A stretch of 64,000 bases of DNA from Vicia villosa (lineage: Eukaryota > Streptophyta > Magnoliopsida > Fabales > Fabaceae). This document shows positions 1 to 10,939 of this stretch, piece after piece. Position numbers and translations under genes: made by a program. Position 1 is the stretch's first letter. Each line of letters starts with the position of its first letter. The DNA is taken from the NCBI RefSeq assembly GCF_029867415.1, contig NC_081182.1, forward strand, positions 6,611,213-6,675,212. The letters run 5' to 3'. The notes under the pieces were generated by a model. It had not been told where the DNA came from. It ran no database searches and saw only the letters and a program-made list of their open reading frames with translations.

Positions 1-478
1 GTCGGAGGTGCATCTACGAAAGCGTTAAAAACATAGTGAATCTTTAGAAAATTGAAATTAATTCAGTTCATGAAATCTTCCATAGTTACATCTACGTATT
101 AAAAATAGAGTGTTCCATATATGTAACTACAGAACATTCCGTTATATTTTCAAATCAACTACATTTTACTCCAAAACTCCAATTTTTTTAACAAAAATGG
201 AACATCAAATTATAGTAAATCTAAATAAATGGAAAACCTCAATTGCACTACTTTGATTTACTATAATTTGTTGTTCTATTTTTGTTTAAAAAATTAGAGT
301 TTAGGAGTGAAATGTAGTTGGTTTAAAAATATAACACAATGTTCTGTAAGTACATCTACGAAACACTATATTTTCAATATCTTCTGTAGTGTAGTTACAG
401 AAGATATCATGAACTGAATTAATTTCAATTTTTCAAAGGTTCACTATATTTTTAACGCTTTCGTAGAAGCACCTTCAG
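1..478. repeat. Long imperfect palindrome (foldback/MITE-like)
   Basis: The left arm (about 1-230) is the reverse complement of the right arm (about 255-478) with scattered mismatches. For example gcatctacgaaagcgtta near 10 pairs with taacgctttcgtagaagc near 452. A spacer of about 25 bp separates the arms. Short palindromic units with the core GTAGATGCATCTAC, partly decayed, recur near 4, 82, 343, 380 and 459, and match units at 19775-20392. No ORF is present. The true left end may lie outside the window. A transcript would fold into a hairpin of more than 200 bp, so a small-RNA source is possible (inference). Confidence 0.8.
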
Positions 479-1740
479 AAAAAACCAAATTTTAGAAAAA
501 AAATAATACTTTTGAAAATATATCTACAAAAATAGAAAAACATTTTTGATAACATGCATGGTATGGTATGTTAGAAACCCATAAAGTGAGATAAGAGATT
601 TCCTACTTTTAATTACTCAAGTGCAAAAGTGATCCCTACAGAGTCACCTACCCTGACTAGGGCTTTCCTTTTTCATTGAGGTCTTGGGCTTTTGTTTTCA
701 TCCATTTTATTAGGCCCAATATTGTCATTTGATCCAGCATCTATATGCACTTCCATATCAATTTTGTTCCTGAGATGCTCTAAGAAATTGAGAAGACGAA
801 AAAGCATTCATATGTTGCGTAAACCTTAAAAGGTTAATAACGATGCCGTCTCCGGATACGAAGAGACTGCATGGTTGAGAGGCAGATTTGAGTTAACTCT
901 TCAATTTTTCGAGCAACCCACCCACTGTACGATTTTTTTCCCGAATGATTTGATGAAAGTGTTGTGCTCAGCTACACATATTGATCGTTTATGCACACTA
1001 CCTGGAAAAGATAATGTGCTTATCTTCTACATCTGTCTCTGTGAGGTCACGGTTTCCCCATTGGTACCATTGCTGACTCAGGTATTGTACTTTTGGCCCT
1101 GGTGGTATTGTTTATCATTCCGCGATTAAGTTTCTTATGGTTGTTGAATTAAATTTCTTATCACTGTGGAATATCTAAGGAGCAATAGGCTGGAGCATGC
1201 AGAATGTTTGATAAACTGCTGTTTACCTGAAGCTCATAGGCAAGAATTTTGCATCTCTTAGTTATTGTCAATAATTTAACCATGTAGAACTTTCCATTTA
1301 CCCTGCTGATTACAATCATGTAATATAATTGCATGGTGCAGAATCATCCTTTTTGTAAATTTCATCATTAAGCTGCAAGATGATATGTCAAGTTAAAACA
1401 GTAATCAATGAGTAAGATCTAGATATGAATGATCTAGACCTTGAAATAAAACATAAAGTGCAACATTCTGTATTTTCTGTTTATTAAATTGGCTAGCATC
1501 CTTGCAGATTGATTAAAATAAGCTCTCATATAAAATATTTAACATTGTTATTTGATATATCCCTTTACCCTGTCTATTATTCAACATATTATTTAAACAT
1601 ATGATTCATGAAGACACTAAGTTCAATCCGTGATCTATACAACTATTAATTTTTGCATCAGGAACAACATACGGAAATCTAAATAAAGCTTTAGAAGACT
1701 CCAACGACGTAGGGATTCACAAAACTCTTCTTACAATTTA
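479..1740. other. AT-rich intergenic DNA, no gene recognised
   Basis: The first 100 bases hold a sequence near 535-565 (ttttgataacatgcatggt) that resembles 20401-20423, so the edge of the same repeat family reaches this far. An 84-codon open frame at 875-1129 continues upstream without a stop from about 845. I recognise no domain in it and do not call it a gene. The remainder shows no repeat or coding signal I can defend. Confidence 0.4.
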
Positions 1741-2270
1741 ACTTAAAACTTCCACAGAGAGCTAATACGAAAAGTTATTTGGCTCTCCTTGCAAATTACT
1801 CAAGACTTTCACAGGGAGCAAATACAAGAACTCGTCGAACTCTCCTTGCCAATTAACCCAAGACTTCTACAAGGAGCAAACGTAGGAACCCATCAGACTC
1901 TCCTTGCAAATTAATCTAAGACTTGCACAGGGAGCAAACGCAAGAACCCATCCCACCGGGCTCTCCTTGCAAATTAACCCAAGATTTCTACAAAGAGCAA
2001 ATGTGGAAATCTATCGGGCTCTCCTTGCAAATTAATCCAAGACTTACACAGGGAGCGAATGCAAGAACCCACCCCACCAGACTCTCCTTACAAATTAACC
2101 GAAGACTTCCACAGGGTGCAAACAATAGAACCCATCAAGCCCTCCTTGCAAATTAACTCAAGACTTTCACAGGGAGCAAACGTTAGAATCAATCGGGCTC
2201 TCCTTACAAATTAACCCCAAGACATTCATAGGGAACAAATGATGGAACCCATTAGACTCTCATTTTACTT
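1741..2270. repeat. Minisatellite, about nine units of 57-63 bp
   Basis: The motif ctctccttgc followed by aaattaacccaagacttccac recurs at 1783, 1840, 1898, 1961, 2019, 2082, 2140, 2198 and, degenerate, about 2257. Spacing alternates 58 and 63 in the middle of the array, which suggests a dimeric unit there. Such arrays are common next to or inside Tat/Athila-type LTR elements (family knowledge). The open frame at 1923-2156 is only the repeat read through. Confidence 0.85.
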
Positions 2271-4300
2271 AACCGCGTCCTAAGTAACAAACAATGGAAC
2301 CCTCTGGATTTTCCATTCGCTGGCGATGGAAAAGGGACATAAGAAATTTGGAATTCTACCATCAAAATTAGTGAGACAAGAAGGTTGGGTGAACTTCATA
2401 TGACTATCAAAGATTCTTAAAAACTCTAAATGTGAGTTATGTGCAAAAATAAAAAATCTCTCAGTGTATGCTTAAAATCAGAATCTCAATATGAGCTATA
2501 TGCATAAACAGAAAGATCTTAATGTGAGCACAAAGCCGGAACCTTTAGGATTTCCGTGTTTAAACACAAAAGACGTTAGAAGGTTTCAAAATGAAAAACA
2601 CAAGATGGGAACTTGGAGGGATCTCTGTAAAAAATTTCTCACCAGAAAAAGACTCCCAGAAACTTGATGACATGGATGAGGCAACAATAACAAGAAAAAT
2701 GGTGAAGTCCAAAACAAATAGGAGTTGTACCTTTAGACGGGCTTAATAATAAAACATAAGCATTCCCTAAAGATGACTCGAGTTCTAGGCAGCATGCGAC
2801 AAAGTCGGAAGAGCCCTCTCTAAAGCATCAAAAGTAGCTCTGATTATAAAGCAAACTTTATCATTAGCTAAGAAACCTCTTCGGACCAATCGGCCTGACC
2901 CTTGCAAAGAAGAAGACCTCGACCCCACTTCAAAAAAGACAACCCAGAGAAAAGTCGGGCTATAAGCAGTTTACACAATGATAGAGAGACCCTTCCATAA
3001 GATAACAATGTCAGACATCAACAATTCGACATGCAATGTTAAGGAAAACTCAGCAAAACTAGACCTGACCCCAATAGAAAAAGAACAATTGCTAGAAGAT
3101 TATGTATATTACAGTCTCTCATCTAAAGCACCTCACCCTTTCGAGCCTCGTGCTTGAGGGACAGTGTACATCCCCGATAATCTATTAGATCGGTCTTTGA
3201 ACATGTAGCAACTCGCTTGTCTTATCCGGGATAATCCAAGAATGCGTAAACATGTTAGGCATGTTAGTGGGATCAGTATTAACATAAAGCATCATGCTCC
3301 TACAGACCTCATGGTTAAGGAGTTGTGTATATCCTAGAAAAAATTGATGGGCTGAATTCAGCGTAGTCCGCCCAAATCTTAACCATTCACGGGAAAGGAC
3401 TATGCCATATCACCTTTAATGAGCCAAATTATGAAAGTAGACCCAAGATCGAATGCAACTCAATCGTGATAAATACGCATTTTACATCCAGATTGAGTAT
3501 TAAGGCCGTCAAATAGCCATAAAAGTCTGACTTTGGATAAAGAGACAAATATCTTTCCTCTTTAAAGCATCTCACCGCTACGAACCTCATGTTTGGGAGA
3601 CTGTGTACATTTTGAGAAATTGCAATGGTCTGGTTATGATGAATTAATCCATGTGCTATAGTCGGATTACTCGGATGAGTTAGGCCATGTGCAATAGTCG
3701 GATTACCCGAATGAATTTTCTATTAAGCATCTCGCTCATTTGGGCCTTATACTTGGGGGACTCTGTACATCTCGAGAAATTGCAATGGTCGAACTTGGAG
3801 TTTGGTCGAGTAACATGGTCGAATAACCTAGATGAGTTCTCTCTCAAGCATATCTCCCTCTTGGCATCATGCTTAGGGACTGTACATCCCAAAAAATAAG
3901 GTGGTTCGGAATATAACTAACTACGGCATGGTCAATTTCCAAGGTTAGGCGCAATATAAGTCGTCGGAAAGCGAGACATCCACGAACAATTTTTAAGCAG
4001 TTACCAACGTGTTCAGACATGTTCCCCCCACATCATGATTATCAAATAAATGGCTATGAATTCCCATTGTGTTAATTAATGGCATTTAAGGCCTTTGTCT
4101 CGAATAAGGCAGAGAGGGACTGGGTATAAAAGCGGTAAGCAACAAATAAAAAACGACAAACTCAACTCTCTGATAGAAAATATACATTTTCGACTCTTAC
4201 CGAACTACATCGGTATAGTTATCAATTAGTGTTTTTGCATGAACGTTCCATGAATATATGCAAATATCCGCAAATATTTCAAAATCCACGTACTACTTAT
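2271..4300 (+). mobile_element. Gypsy-type LTR remnant with U3-like repeats
   Basis: Four degenerate units at about 3122, 3560, 3720 and 3842 share the pattern aaGCA.CTC, a variable stretch, then gcctcatgcttggggact, a T and GTACAT. They precede a good TATA box at 4125-4132. This looks like an LTR U3 with tandem enhancer-like repeats and a promoter. I could not fix LTR ends, a primer site or a TSD, so the boundaries are approximate. The same layout recurs at 8356-9600. There is no intact coding region. Confidence 0.5.
4125..4132 (+). promoter_or_regulatory. TATA box of LTR-like promoter
   Basis: The sequence ctgggTATAAAAGcgg lies downstream of the U3-like repeat array. About 30 bases further on is an A-rich leader (caacaaataaaaaacgac), a plausible transcription start region for the LTR. 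Confidence 0.55.
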
Positions 4301-4735
4301 TTGATGGATACCTGTTAGGGTAAGGGTATATGTAGCATAATTATCCAATCGGGTGAGTAACGAGAGAGTAGTACATATATTCCTAAATACCTATTGCCAT
4401 TCATACTCATGATATAAAAAAGAGAATTCAAGAAAGTATAAAAATTACACATGAACATAGGAGATGAGAAGCTTCAACACCATTAATCTGTTGAACATTG
4501 AATTCCCTAGGTGAAGGGAAATTGCGATATAAAGTGGAGTGGAAAACAAAAAAAATCTCTTAGTTGATCCTTACAAAAGGACATGATCAGTGATACATTG
4601 ATTATCTCTTGTGGCGATTAATTGTTGATGTAGAATAAAAAATGATCATGATCGCTGAATAAAATGTCTATACTCAATCGATACAAATATAATGCCTTCA
4701 ATCTAGACGTTAGTTGCTACAAATTAAGACTTTGT
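4301..4735. other. No feature recognised
   Basis: AT-rich sequence with no coding signal, terminal repeat or tandem array that I can see. It may be the remaining interior of the decayed LTR element to its left. Confidence 0.4.
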
Positions 4736-4763
4736 ATGTGTGTGCGCGTGTGTGTGCGTGTGT

Positions 4764-4851
<88 letters not shown>

Positions 4852-4863
4852 GAGAGAGAGAGA
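4736..4863. repeat. Compound TG/GC/GA microsatellite
   Basis: A run of (TG)n with a (CG)n interruption at about 4766-4780 passes through more (TG)n into (GA)n up to 4863. It is a simple dinucleotide tract and carries no gene. Confidence 0.95.
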
Positions 4864-4963
4864 AATCACGACTAGGGTTTCATTGACCAAATTTTATCAA
4901 GTAGAAAAACTTCAACATAAGAGTTCTATTTATAGAACCACCTGTGTGGGCTGCAAGCTAAAT

Positions 4964-5165
4964 AAACCCACTTAAGTGTACGGTACCTTACAATGTTGCG
5001 TATTCCACTTAAGCGTATTGTACCTTTGGGTGTTCCATATTCCACTTACACGCATTATACCTTACAATGTTCCATTTTTTAATTAAGCTCAATGTACCTT
5101 ATGGTGTTCTATAAGTCACTTAAGTACAACATACCTTATGACGTACCATGTTTCTTTAATTAACG
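4964..5165. repeat. Degenerate minisatellite, about 45 bp unit
   Basis: Four to five decayed units share the pattern ccacttaagtgta, then gtaccttacaatgttc, ending at about 5150. The units include ccacttaagcgtattgtacc and tcacttaagtacaacatacc. Confidence 0.6.
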
Positions 5166-6090
5166 TTAGCGCTTCAGAAGACCGCATAATTGAATAAGCT
5201 TCCCTTATTTGTGTTTAACTTTCATTGATTTATCCTTATGTGTGTGAACCTGTAGGTTCCCGTGACATTGACAATTATACTAAATCACACATTTAATATA
5301 ATAAACAATGAGTGGTATCTAGCCCTACATCATTAATACACAAGTCACTAAAATGTCACGTGGTCTGACAAACCTTTCTACGAAAATGTTTATATTTATA
5401 ATTACTCTTTTGTCCTCATGTTTATATTGAACCCAAGACATAGAATGTGTCACACTTGTCTTGTTCAATATTTATCCCTTATACATATATCCTGTTACGC
5501 ATGATTAACAAATTCCATCTAGGTCACTCATGTTCCTCAGTATGATTTGTGCAGTACCCATTAGCAATCTTTATGGTCATTCTATTACACACATTATTTA
5601 ATTGACAATAAAGTACTTGACTCCCCGTATGGGGTCCATAGTGGTTTTGAGTCAAAGGGTTGTATACACCACTATCACCTTGAGATTAATTTATAACACT
5701 TGCATAACATTCTATGTAGTATTCTCATAATAGGTCAATACAGTATAAATCTTACTCCTAATATTCATACCCATATGAATACTTGATAAATATTTATCCA
5801 TGATCCATGAGATGTGATCATGAGTCTATCCATACAATAGTTTCAATGTTTTAATGTTATCTCACTTCATAATAATGGTTAACTATAAATACTTTAAGAT
5901 TAGTGTCCTTATGTTTAAAGGGATCTCATGATTAAGTCACATTTAATATTTCATTAAATGATTTAGCTATTATAGAGGCTTTTTATTTTGGAAAACCAAA
6001 ATAAAAAATAAATGCTTTATTATTATTAGATAATTTGATACAAGTACAAGTTCAATATAAAACTATTGCTCTCTAGAGCTTACACCAACA
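5166..6090 (-). mobile_element. Copia-type LTR remnant, probably solo
   Basis: On the minus strand the sequence starts tgttggtgtaagctctagag at 6090 and runs through AT-rich sequence (acttgtacttgtatcaa, attttggttttccaaaata) to a stretch near 5240-5265. I recognise this general layout from SIRE/Tork-like copia LTRs of legumes, from memory. No gag or pol sequence flanks it. The low-coordinate end and a TSD could not be fixed. Confidence 0.45.
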
Positions 6091-6440
6091 CAAGTCTCAT
6101 CAAAGTGTATCTTCTAATCTCTTAGTGTTAAATCTAAGTTACCAACAATACCCCTCGAAAGCAATTCTTTAAGTACACATATCTCAATATAGAGGTAGAA
6201 TCTTGATGCAACTTTGGGAATCTCGACGCAACTGATATGGAAAGTGGAGCGTCTGGACATAACTTTGGGCATATGGAAATAATACATTTTTCTATCAGGG
6301 GCGTCTGGACGTGGCCCTGGGCATATAATCATGGCTCTAGGCGTCTGGACATGGCCCTAGGCGTCTGGACGCCATCACTCATATTTTGCGTTTTTCTTCC
6401 ATTCCCAGCATCTAGACACCAATTTTAGTATATGTACATG
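6091..6440. repeat. Short repeats of ggcgtctggacatggccctag
   Basis: The motif gcgtctggac occurs at about 6249, 6300, 6340 and 6361, mostly followed by a variant of atggccctaggc. The small open frames on both strands here are by-products of the repeat. Flanks are AT-rich without other features. Confidence 0.6.
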
Positions 6441-6944
6441 ATTCAATAGTTGCTTTGTGTATATTTTGTTTTTTTTGTTTTGAACCTATCACATACACCT
6501 CAACTTGTCATCTTGCTTCATAAGCTCCTTGAGCACCTATTACTCATAAAAGTAAAAATAAAAAGTCCAAGAATGGTTAGGTTAGAACAAATTACTTTAA
6601 TATCACAATATTTTATTCATAAACCAAAAGTGAAAATGTTATACTAAAATATAAACCTTACAGAAAAAACTAAAAATATGAAAGTAATGATTTGAAATAA
6701 ACACATAAAATTAACAAAATGACGACTAATCACGTATCCATTTTTTTATATTTGTGTAGTATATATTTTTGATTAGGGTCTGATTTCCACGTAATTTGTT
6801 TCTTTACTTTTTTCTTGTATTTTTCCTTTCAAGGTTTATTGTAATTATATTCCTCATTTTCTTGTAATTTTAAAAATGAATAACTTTGTTTGCCTTCAAT
6901 AGTGTTTTTTGGTGCTTTTTTCTTTATAAAGTTCGGAAACACCT
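6441..6944. other. AT-rich DNA, nothing recognised
   Basis: There are no coding motifs, inverted repeats or tandem arrays that I can support in this stretch. Confidence 0.4.
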
Positions 6945-7490
6945 TGTCCCTTGATTGGGCGGAGCTTAACTTAGTCATCACCTTTTCTTGGAGAGGCTCG
7001 TGTATAGACTATTTGATTCAATTCCATATTGCAAGACTCAATCCATTTTTTGGTAGGAGTTTAATGTGTTCCTAGCCATTTTTATGAGAGGTCAACGTTT
7101 AATTAATCACAAACGACCCCTCTTAGGAAAGGGTGTCAAAATACTTGGTCCTTGTTTTGGGAGGAGTTTAATGTGGTCTTATTCATTTTTTAGGATAGGT
7201 CGATGTGTATATAGTTGCATTTTCTTCTTAGGGGAAAACATCACTAGATTTTGTCCATTGTTTCAGAGGAGTTTAACATGGTACCACTCCATTTAAGGAT
7301 ATGCTTACATATAAACGATCGCAGTCGATCCCTCTTCGGGGGCAATATATAAAAAATTAGTCCCTTTGTTAGGAGGGGTTAAATATGGTTTTGCTTCTTT
7401 TGTAAATAGCTCGCACATGTAGGCGATCATAATCAATCTCTCTTATGGTAGAGTATCACATGAATTGGTCCCTTTGTTGGATGAAATTTG
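6945..7490. repeat. Tandem repeat, about 106 bp, 4-5 units
   Basis: The motif ggaggagtttaatgtgg and its variants occur at about 7053, 7160, 7266, 7373 and, decayed, 7475. Each is followed by a variant of catttttaggataggtcg and then by acgacccctcttaggaaag. Unit length is constant at about 105-107 bp. Open frames at 6890-7296 cross unit borders and look fortuitous. Confidence 0.8.
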
Positions 7491-8355
7491 GTGTAGATAA
7501 TCTACATAAAATATCAATCATACTCATAATGAAAATAGGGTCTTGTTAAAAACTCTTGCTTCTGCAGGCGAAAAGAGGAACCTTGTTGCTTTATTAATAA
7601 TTGAAATAATATATTTGAAAGATACATAAAATCATATTCGAGCTCATTAAAATTTCACTAAAAGAAGAAAAGAGCAACATGCTTATTATTATAAAAAGAA
7701 AATAAATAAATTAAAGTAGAAAGAGAGGTTGGTCATGTTCCATGTCTTAGGAAGGGTATCACCTTGTAAATTTTTAGTATGTATATTACAGTTGGGAACT
7801 TTTCTCTTATTTGTATGTAAATTCCTAGTTGAAGTCTAGCTTCTCTTTTTTCTTTTTACCATAATTACTTGTAAAATAGTCATTATTTAGTCTTATATTT
7901 CTAAGTTAATTTGCTAATTTAGGTCTAATTTTAGCTACTTCTTTCTAGATTTGGTGGAAAACTAATTTCCAGGTCAAAAAGAAGAAACATATGCATATTG
8001 AAGATAAAACCCAACCAAATGGAAGACTTAAGATGAATGGCATGAATTTGAAATTGAAACGTAGTTTAAAAAGCTAAATAGTTTGGAAGGAACAATATGA
8101 ATTATAGTCAGGAAATGTTGAAAAACATAGAAATGTTATTGGGCATGTAAAAATATGAAGAACCTCAAAAATAAAAAACAACAACAAACATTGCATGTGG
8201 TAACACGACCAACCCGTATTGAGAAACACAGCCATGTTGCCCCTTTTCTCTTCCAAAAATTCCATTTTAAAGAACAAATATGCATTTGCTTCAAATTAAT
8301 TGCATATTGTGCATCTAAAGTGTCTAGCACCGATCGCCGACCAAGCCGCCAATAA
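7491..8355. other. AT-rich DNA, nothing recognised
   Basis: Short open frames on both strands around 8074-8355 overlap one another and show no family signature. I see no gene or defined repeat here. Confidence 0.4.
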
Positions 8356-9090
8356 ACTTAAGCGCTTAGATCCTTCGCGCCTCGCGCTTGGGGTACTATG
8401 TACATCTAGGGTGTCTAACCCAAATAGCCTACTAAGTCGACCAAACCTAGAATACCAATCTGGCTACCAGAGCTAGGCCACGAAGTAACAACCATCATAC
8501 ATGTATTCATGGACTATTTACATCCCGGGTGCGAGAAACCGGGATGGGACCTCCTCTTGCTCCTAATCAAAAACCATATCGACCTCCCGAGTAGAAGAAA
8601 AACAAGTACTTAAGCGCTTCGCCCCTTATCAGGCCTCACGCTTATGGGACTATGTACATCCAGGATATCCAGTCTGGATTGTCTGCCAAGTTGCCCTAGT
8701 ACAGATTACCTACCAAGTCACCCAACAATGCAGGGAATACATTCATCAATAGAATTCAGTAACCTTTATGACTCTCTAGGCGACAAGGGAACCAGTACCT
8801 CCTTTGCTCGAAATAAAAAACCATCTCGACCGCCTGAGAAGAAGAAAAATAAGTACTTAAGCGTTTCGCCCTTACTAGACGTCACACTTGGGAGACTATG
8901 TACATTCGGGATATTGGGTATGAATCGTCTACCAAGTCGCCCTAGCCCAGATTACCTACCAAGTCGCCCAACAATGCAGGGAACACCTTCATCAATAAAA
9001 TTCAATAACCTTTATGACTCCCCAGGCGACAAGGGAACCACACCAGTAATGGCCATGAATGTGATATCATTAGGTCGTTAGTGATAAAGC
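8356..9090 (+). repeat. U3-like tandem array, about 250 bp, three units
   Basis: The motif acttaagcg starts units at 8356, 8608 and 8855 (spacing 252 and 247). Each continues with a cgcc.ttat, gcctcacgctt and ggactatgtacatc pattern. Units two and three also share cctaccaagtc.cccaacaa and gacaagggaacca. The array ends just before a TATA box. The design matches 3122-4132, so I read it as the U3 of a related LTR. The 145-codon open frame at 8644-9081 simply spans two units and is not a gene. Confidence 0.75.
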
Positions 9091-9092
9091 AT

Positions 9093-9100
9093 TATAAAAG
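9093..9100 (+). promoter_or_regulatory. LTR TATA box
   Basis: The sequence catTATAAAAGgagtag sits at the end of the U3-like array. The SINE at 9114-9296 is inserted only 13 bases downstream, at the expected start-site region. Confidence 0.55.
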
Positions 9101-9113
9101 GAGTAGACTCTGG

Positions 9114-9296
9114 AACTAAGTACTTGGGCTCTAGTGGGAAATGAGCTTCCATTAAGGACGAATCTTTCAGGTACTACCCGAGTTCGATTCTTGGTGGAAA
9201 CAAGAATTGGCCAATGAGTCATTCCTTTGAACCACGAAATCAGATTAGTCAGTCTACTATGTGGATCGGAACTAGTTGACTAAACAAAACAAAAAA
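9114..9296 (+). mobile_element. tRNA-derived SINE with 13-bp TSD
   Basis: A polymerase III type promoter is visible. A box A-like sequence, tgggctctagtggg, lies at 9125-9138, and box B, gagttcgattc, is at 9180-9190. The body ends in aaacaaaacaaaaaa. It is flanked by direct repeats gagtagactctgg (9101-9113) and gagtagattctgg (9297-9309), with one mismatch. Length (183 bp), internal promoter, A-rich tail and TSD all fit a plant SINE. SINEs are moved by LINE proteins; no partner LINE is in the window. Confidence 0.88.
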
Positions 9297-9309
9297 GAGT
9301 AGATTCTGG

Positions 9310-9653
9310 GCGATAAAGAACAAACAATCCTTCGATCAGTAATATGCTTAAAATGCGACTTCTTTCGATCAACTTCGAGAAAAATTTTAATATTATTTTT
9401 TATGAACACATACCGATTATAAAAGGGCACAAATCTCTCACGAGACTCTTAATTTCTCTTGGCTTTAATTTTTGTAAAAATAGTTTTAATTTTGTTTAGC
9501 TTATGTTCTTTATCGTTATAAATTTTTCCCAACACTTTATTTTTTTTAAGACAATTTAAGATTTTCTAATAATTTCTTTTATTAAATAGAATCAACATAG
9601 AAAATGAATGTAGTTTTCACCAATATCTAGATACTGTGTCAATTTTCTTAATA
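9310..9653 (+). mobile_element. Continuation of the interrupted LTR
   Basis: After the SINE the leader resumes (gcgataaagaacaaacaatc). A second TATA-like sequence (attataaaagggc) lies near 9417. No primer site or end could be fixed. Confidence 0.4.
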
Positions 9654-9770
9654 TCCTCCAATTAAAAGGCATAAGTAGATACTGGCAAAAATCTCATCCA
9701 ATTAAAAAGCATAAGTAGATATTGGCAAAAAATCTGATCCAATTAAAAAGCACAAGTGAATATTGCCCCA
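9654..9770. repeat. Three tandem units of about 46 bp
   Basis: The unit ccaattaaaaagcataagtag followed by atattggcaaaaatctcat is repeated two and a half to three times with few changes. Confidence 0.8.
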
Positions 9771-10566
9771 TGGTCAACTGCTATGTTGTAGAGTGTGACT
9801 TGGCACATTAAGTGCATATGTGTTGTTGTATATGGTTGTCACGTTACTGTCATCTCTAATGGACCACTTTGCCTGAAGATAAAAAGATTTGGGACAGTCT
9901 GTTGCTAGTCTTTGTGTTACACAATGTTATTGTCGAATATGATTCATTTCAAGTGCTTTACCAGCTGGTGGAAGATTGTTTGATGATAAATGCTAAAACA
10001 ACCAGTAGACTAGCAGTCCATTTATGTCTTGCCTAAAAATGATTTATCAAATCTTGGTTTTTGATTACTCAACTTACATTCATTCTCCTACCATTAATAC
10101 TACATATTCAAATATTCATAATAAACACTAAGTAGGTTATAAATTGTTAGTATGATTTATAATTGTATTTCGGGCCAAAGAAATATAGAAGTCTAAAGCA
10201 ATTTTTGGTAATGAGGCTTTTTTATAAAAGCAATTATATTTTGGGCATGGTTAGAAGTTGAATCTAGGATAATATTAATGTTAGACATTTTGTATAGTTC
10301 AAGTTATAGAAAATAGATTTGTAAGTTTTTAAAATCAATTTGTTAGATTAAAGAAACGAATTTAGGGAGTGAAAATGGGAGAAAATTAAATTTGTGTATG
10401 AGAAAATTATACACTTTTCATATTTTCATTGGAAAATAATAAAAATCACATTTAAAGAATTGTATGTAAGTTTACTCCTATTTGTAATTCATTTATATTT
10501 AATAATTCATTGAATAAATTTTACAATTTATTGAATATGACTCATATTAGTGAGATAAATATGGGT
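9771..10566. other. AT-rich DNA, nothing recognised
   Basis: No gene, terminal repeat or tandem array that I can support. Confidence 0.4.
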
Positions 10567-10896
10567 TGTTGAGAGTATAACTCATTGTTGAGATAATTAT
10601 ATGGGTTGTTGAGATAACTATAGATTGTTAAGAGTATAACTCATATTGTTGAGATAATTATAGATAAAGATAATGGTTTATTGAGGGAAACTAGGGATTA
10701 AGGTTTAGATAAGCAAAAACCTAGTATTATATATATGGCTTGTAACACTGTAATACAATGGAATTCACACGACATAAATAAAGGAAAATATAGCTACTAT
10801 ATAGTTGCAGACGTAGACAATTTATTCGAACTGTGTGAACAAAGCTTTTGTGTGCTTATCTCTACTGTGATTTGTATTCGCATTTTTGTTCTAACA
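10567..10896 (+). mobile_element. 5' LTR of decayed Ty1/copia element
   Basis: The segment runs from tgttgagag to ttctaaca (TG...CA ends) and stops one base before a methionine-tRNA type primer site. It holds short repeats of ttgttgagataattata and a TATA-like stretch (tattatatatatgg, 10725-10738). The left end is approximate because the internal repeats offer several TG starts. The matching 3' LTR is missing. Confidence 0.7.
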
Positions 10897-10897
10897 A

Positions 10898-10911
10898 TTG
10901 GTATTAGATTA
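10898..10911 (+). promoter_or_regulatory. Primer-binding site, initiator Met-tRNA type
   Basis: The sequence ttggtattagatta directly after the LTR resembles the canonical copia primer site TGGTATCAGAGC, with substitutions. It sets the LTR/internal boundary. Confidence 0.7.
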
Positions 10912-10939
10912 CGCTTAATCTTGGAGGTGAAAAATTCAA

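Noticed and set aside
875..1129. 84-codon open frame, possibly a captured gene piece
   Set aside because: Composition looks coding-like, but I recognise no motif and see no splice or element boundary. Kept only as a note.
8644..9081. 145-codon open frame on the plus strand
   Set aside because: It spans two copies of the 247-bp LTR repeat and its protein repeats accordingly. No domain is seen.
9125..9190. Possible tRNA gene (boxes A and B)
   Set aside because: There is no cloverleaf, and box A is disturbed. The A-rich tail and TSD show a SINE instead.
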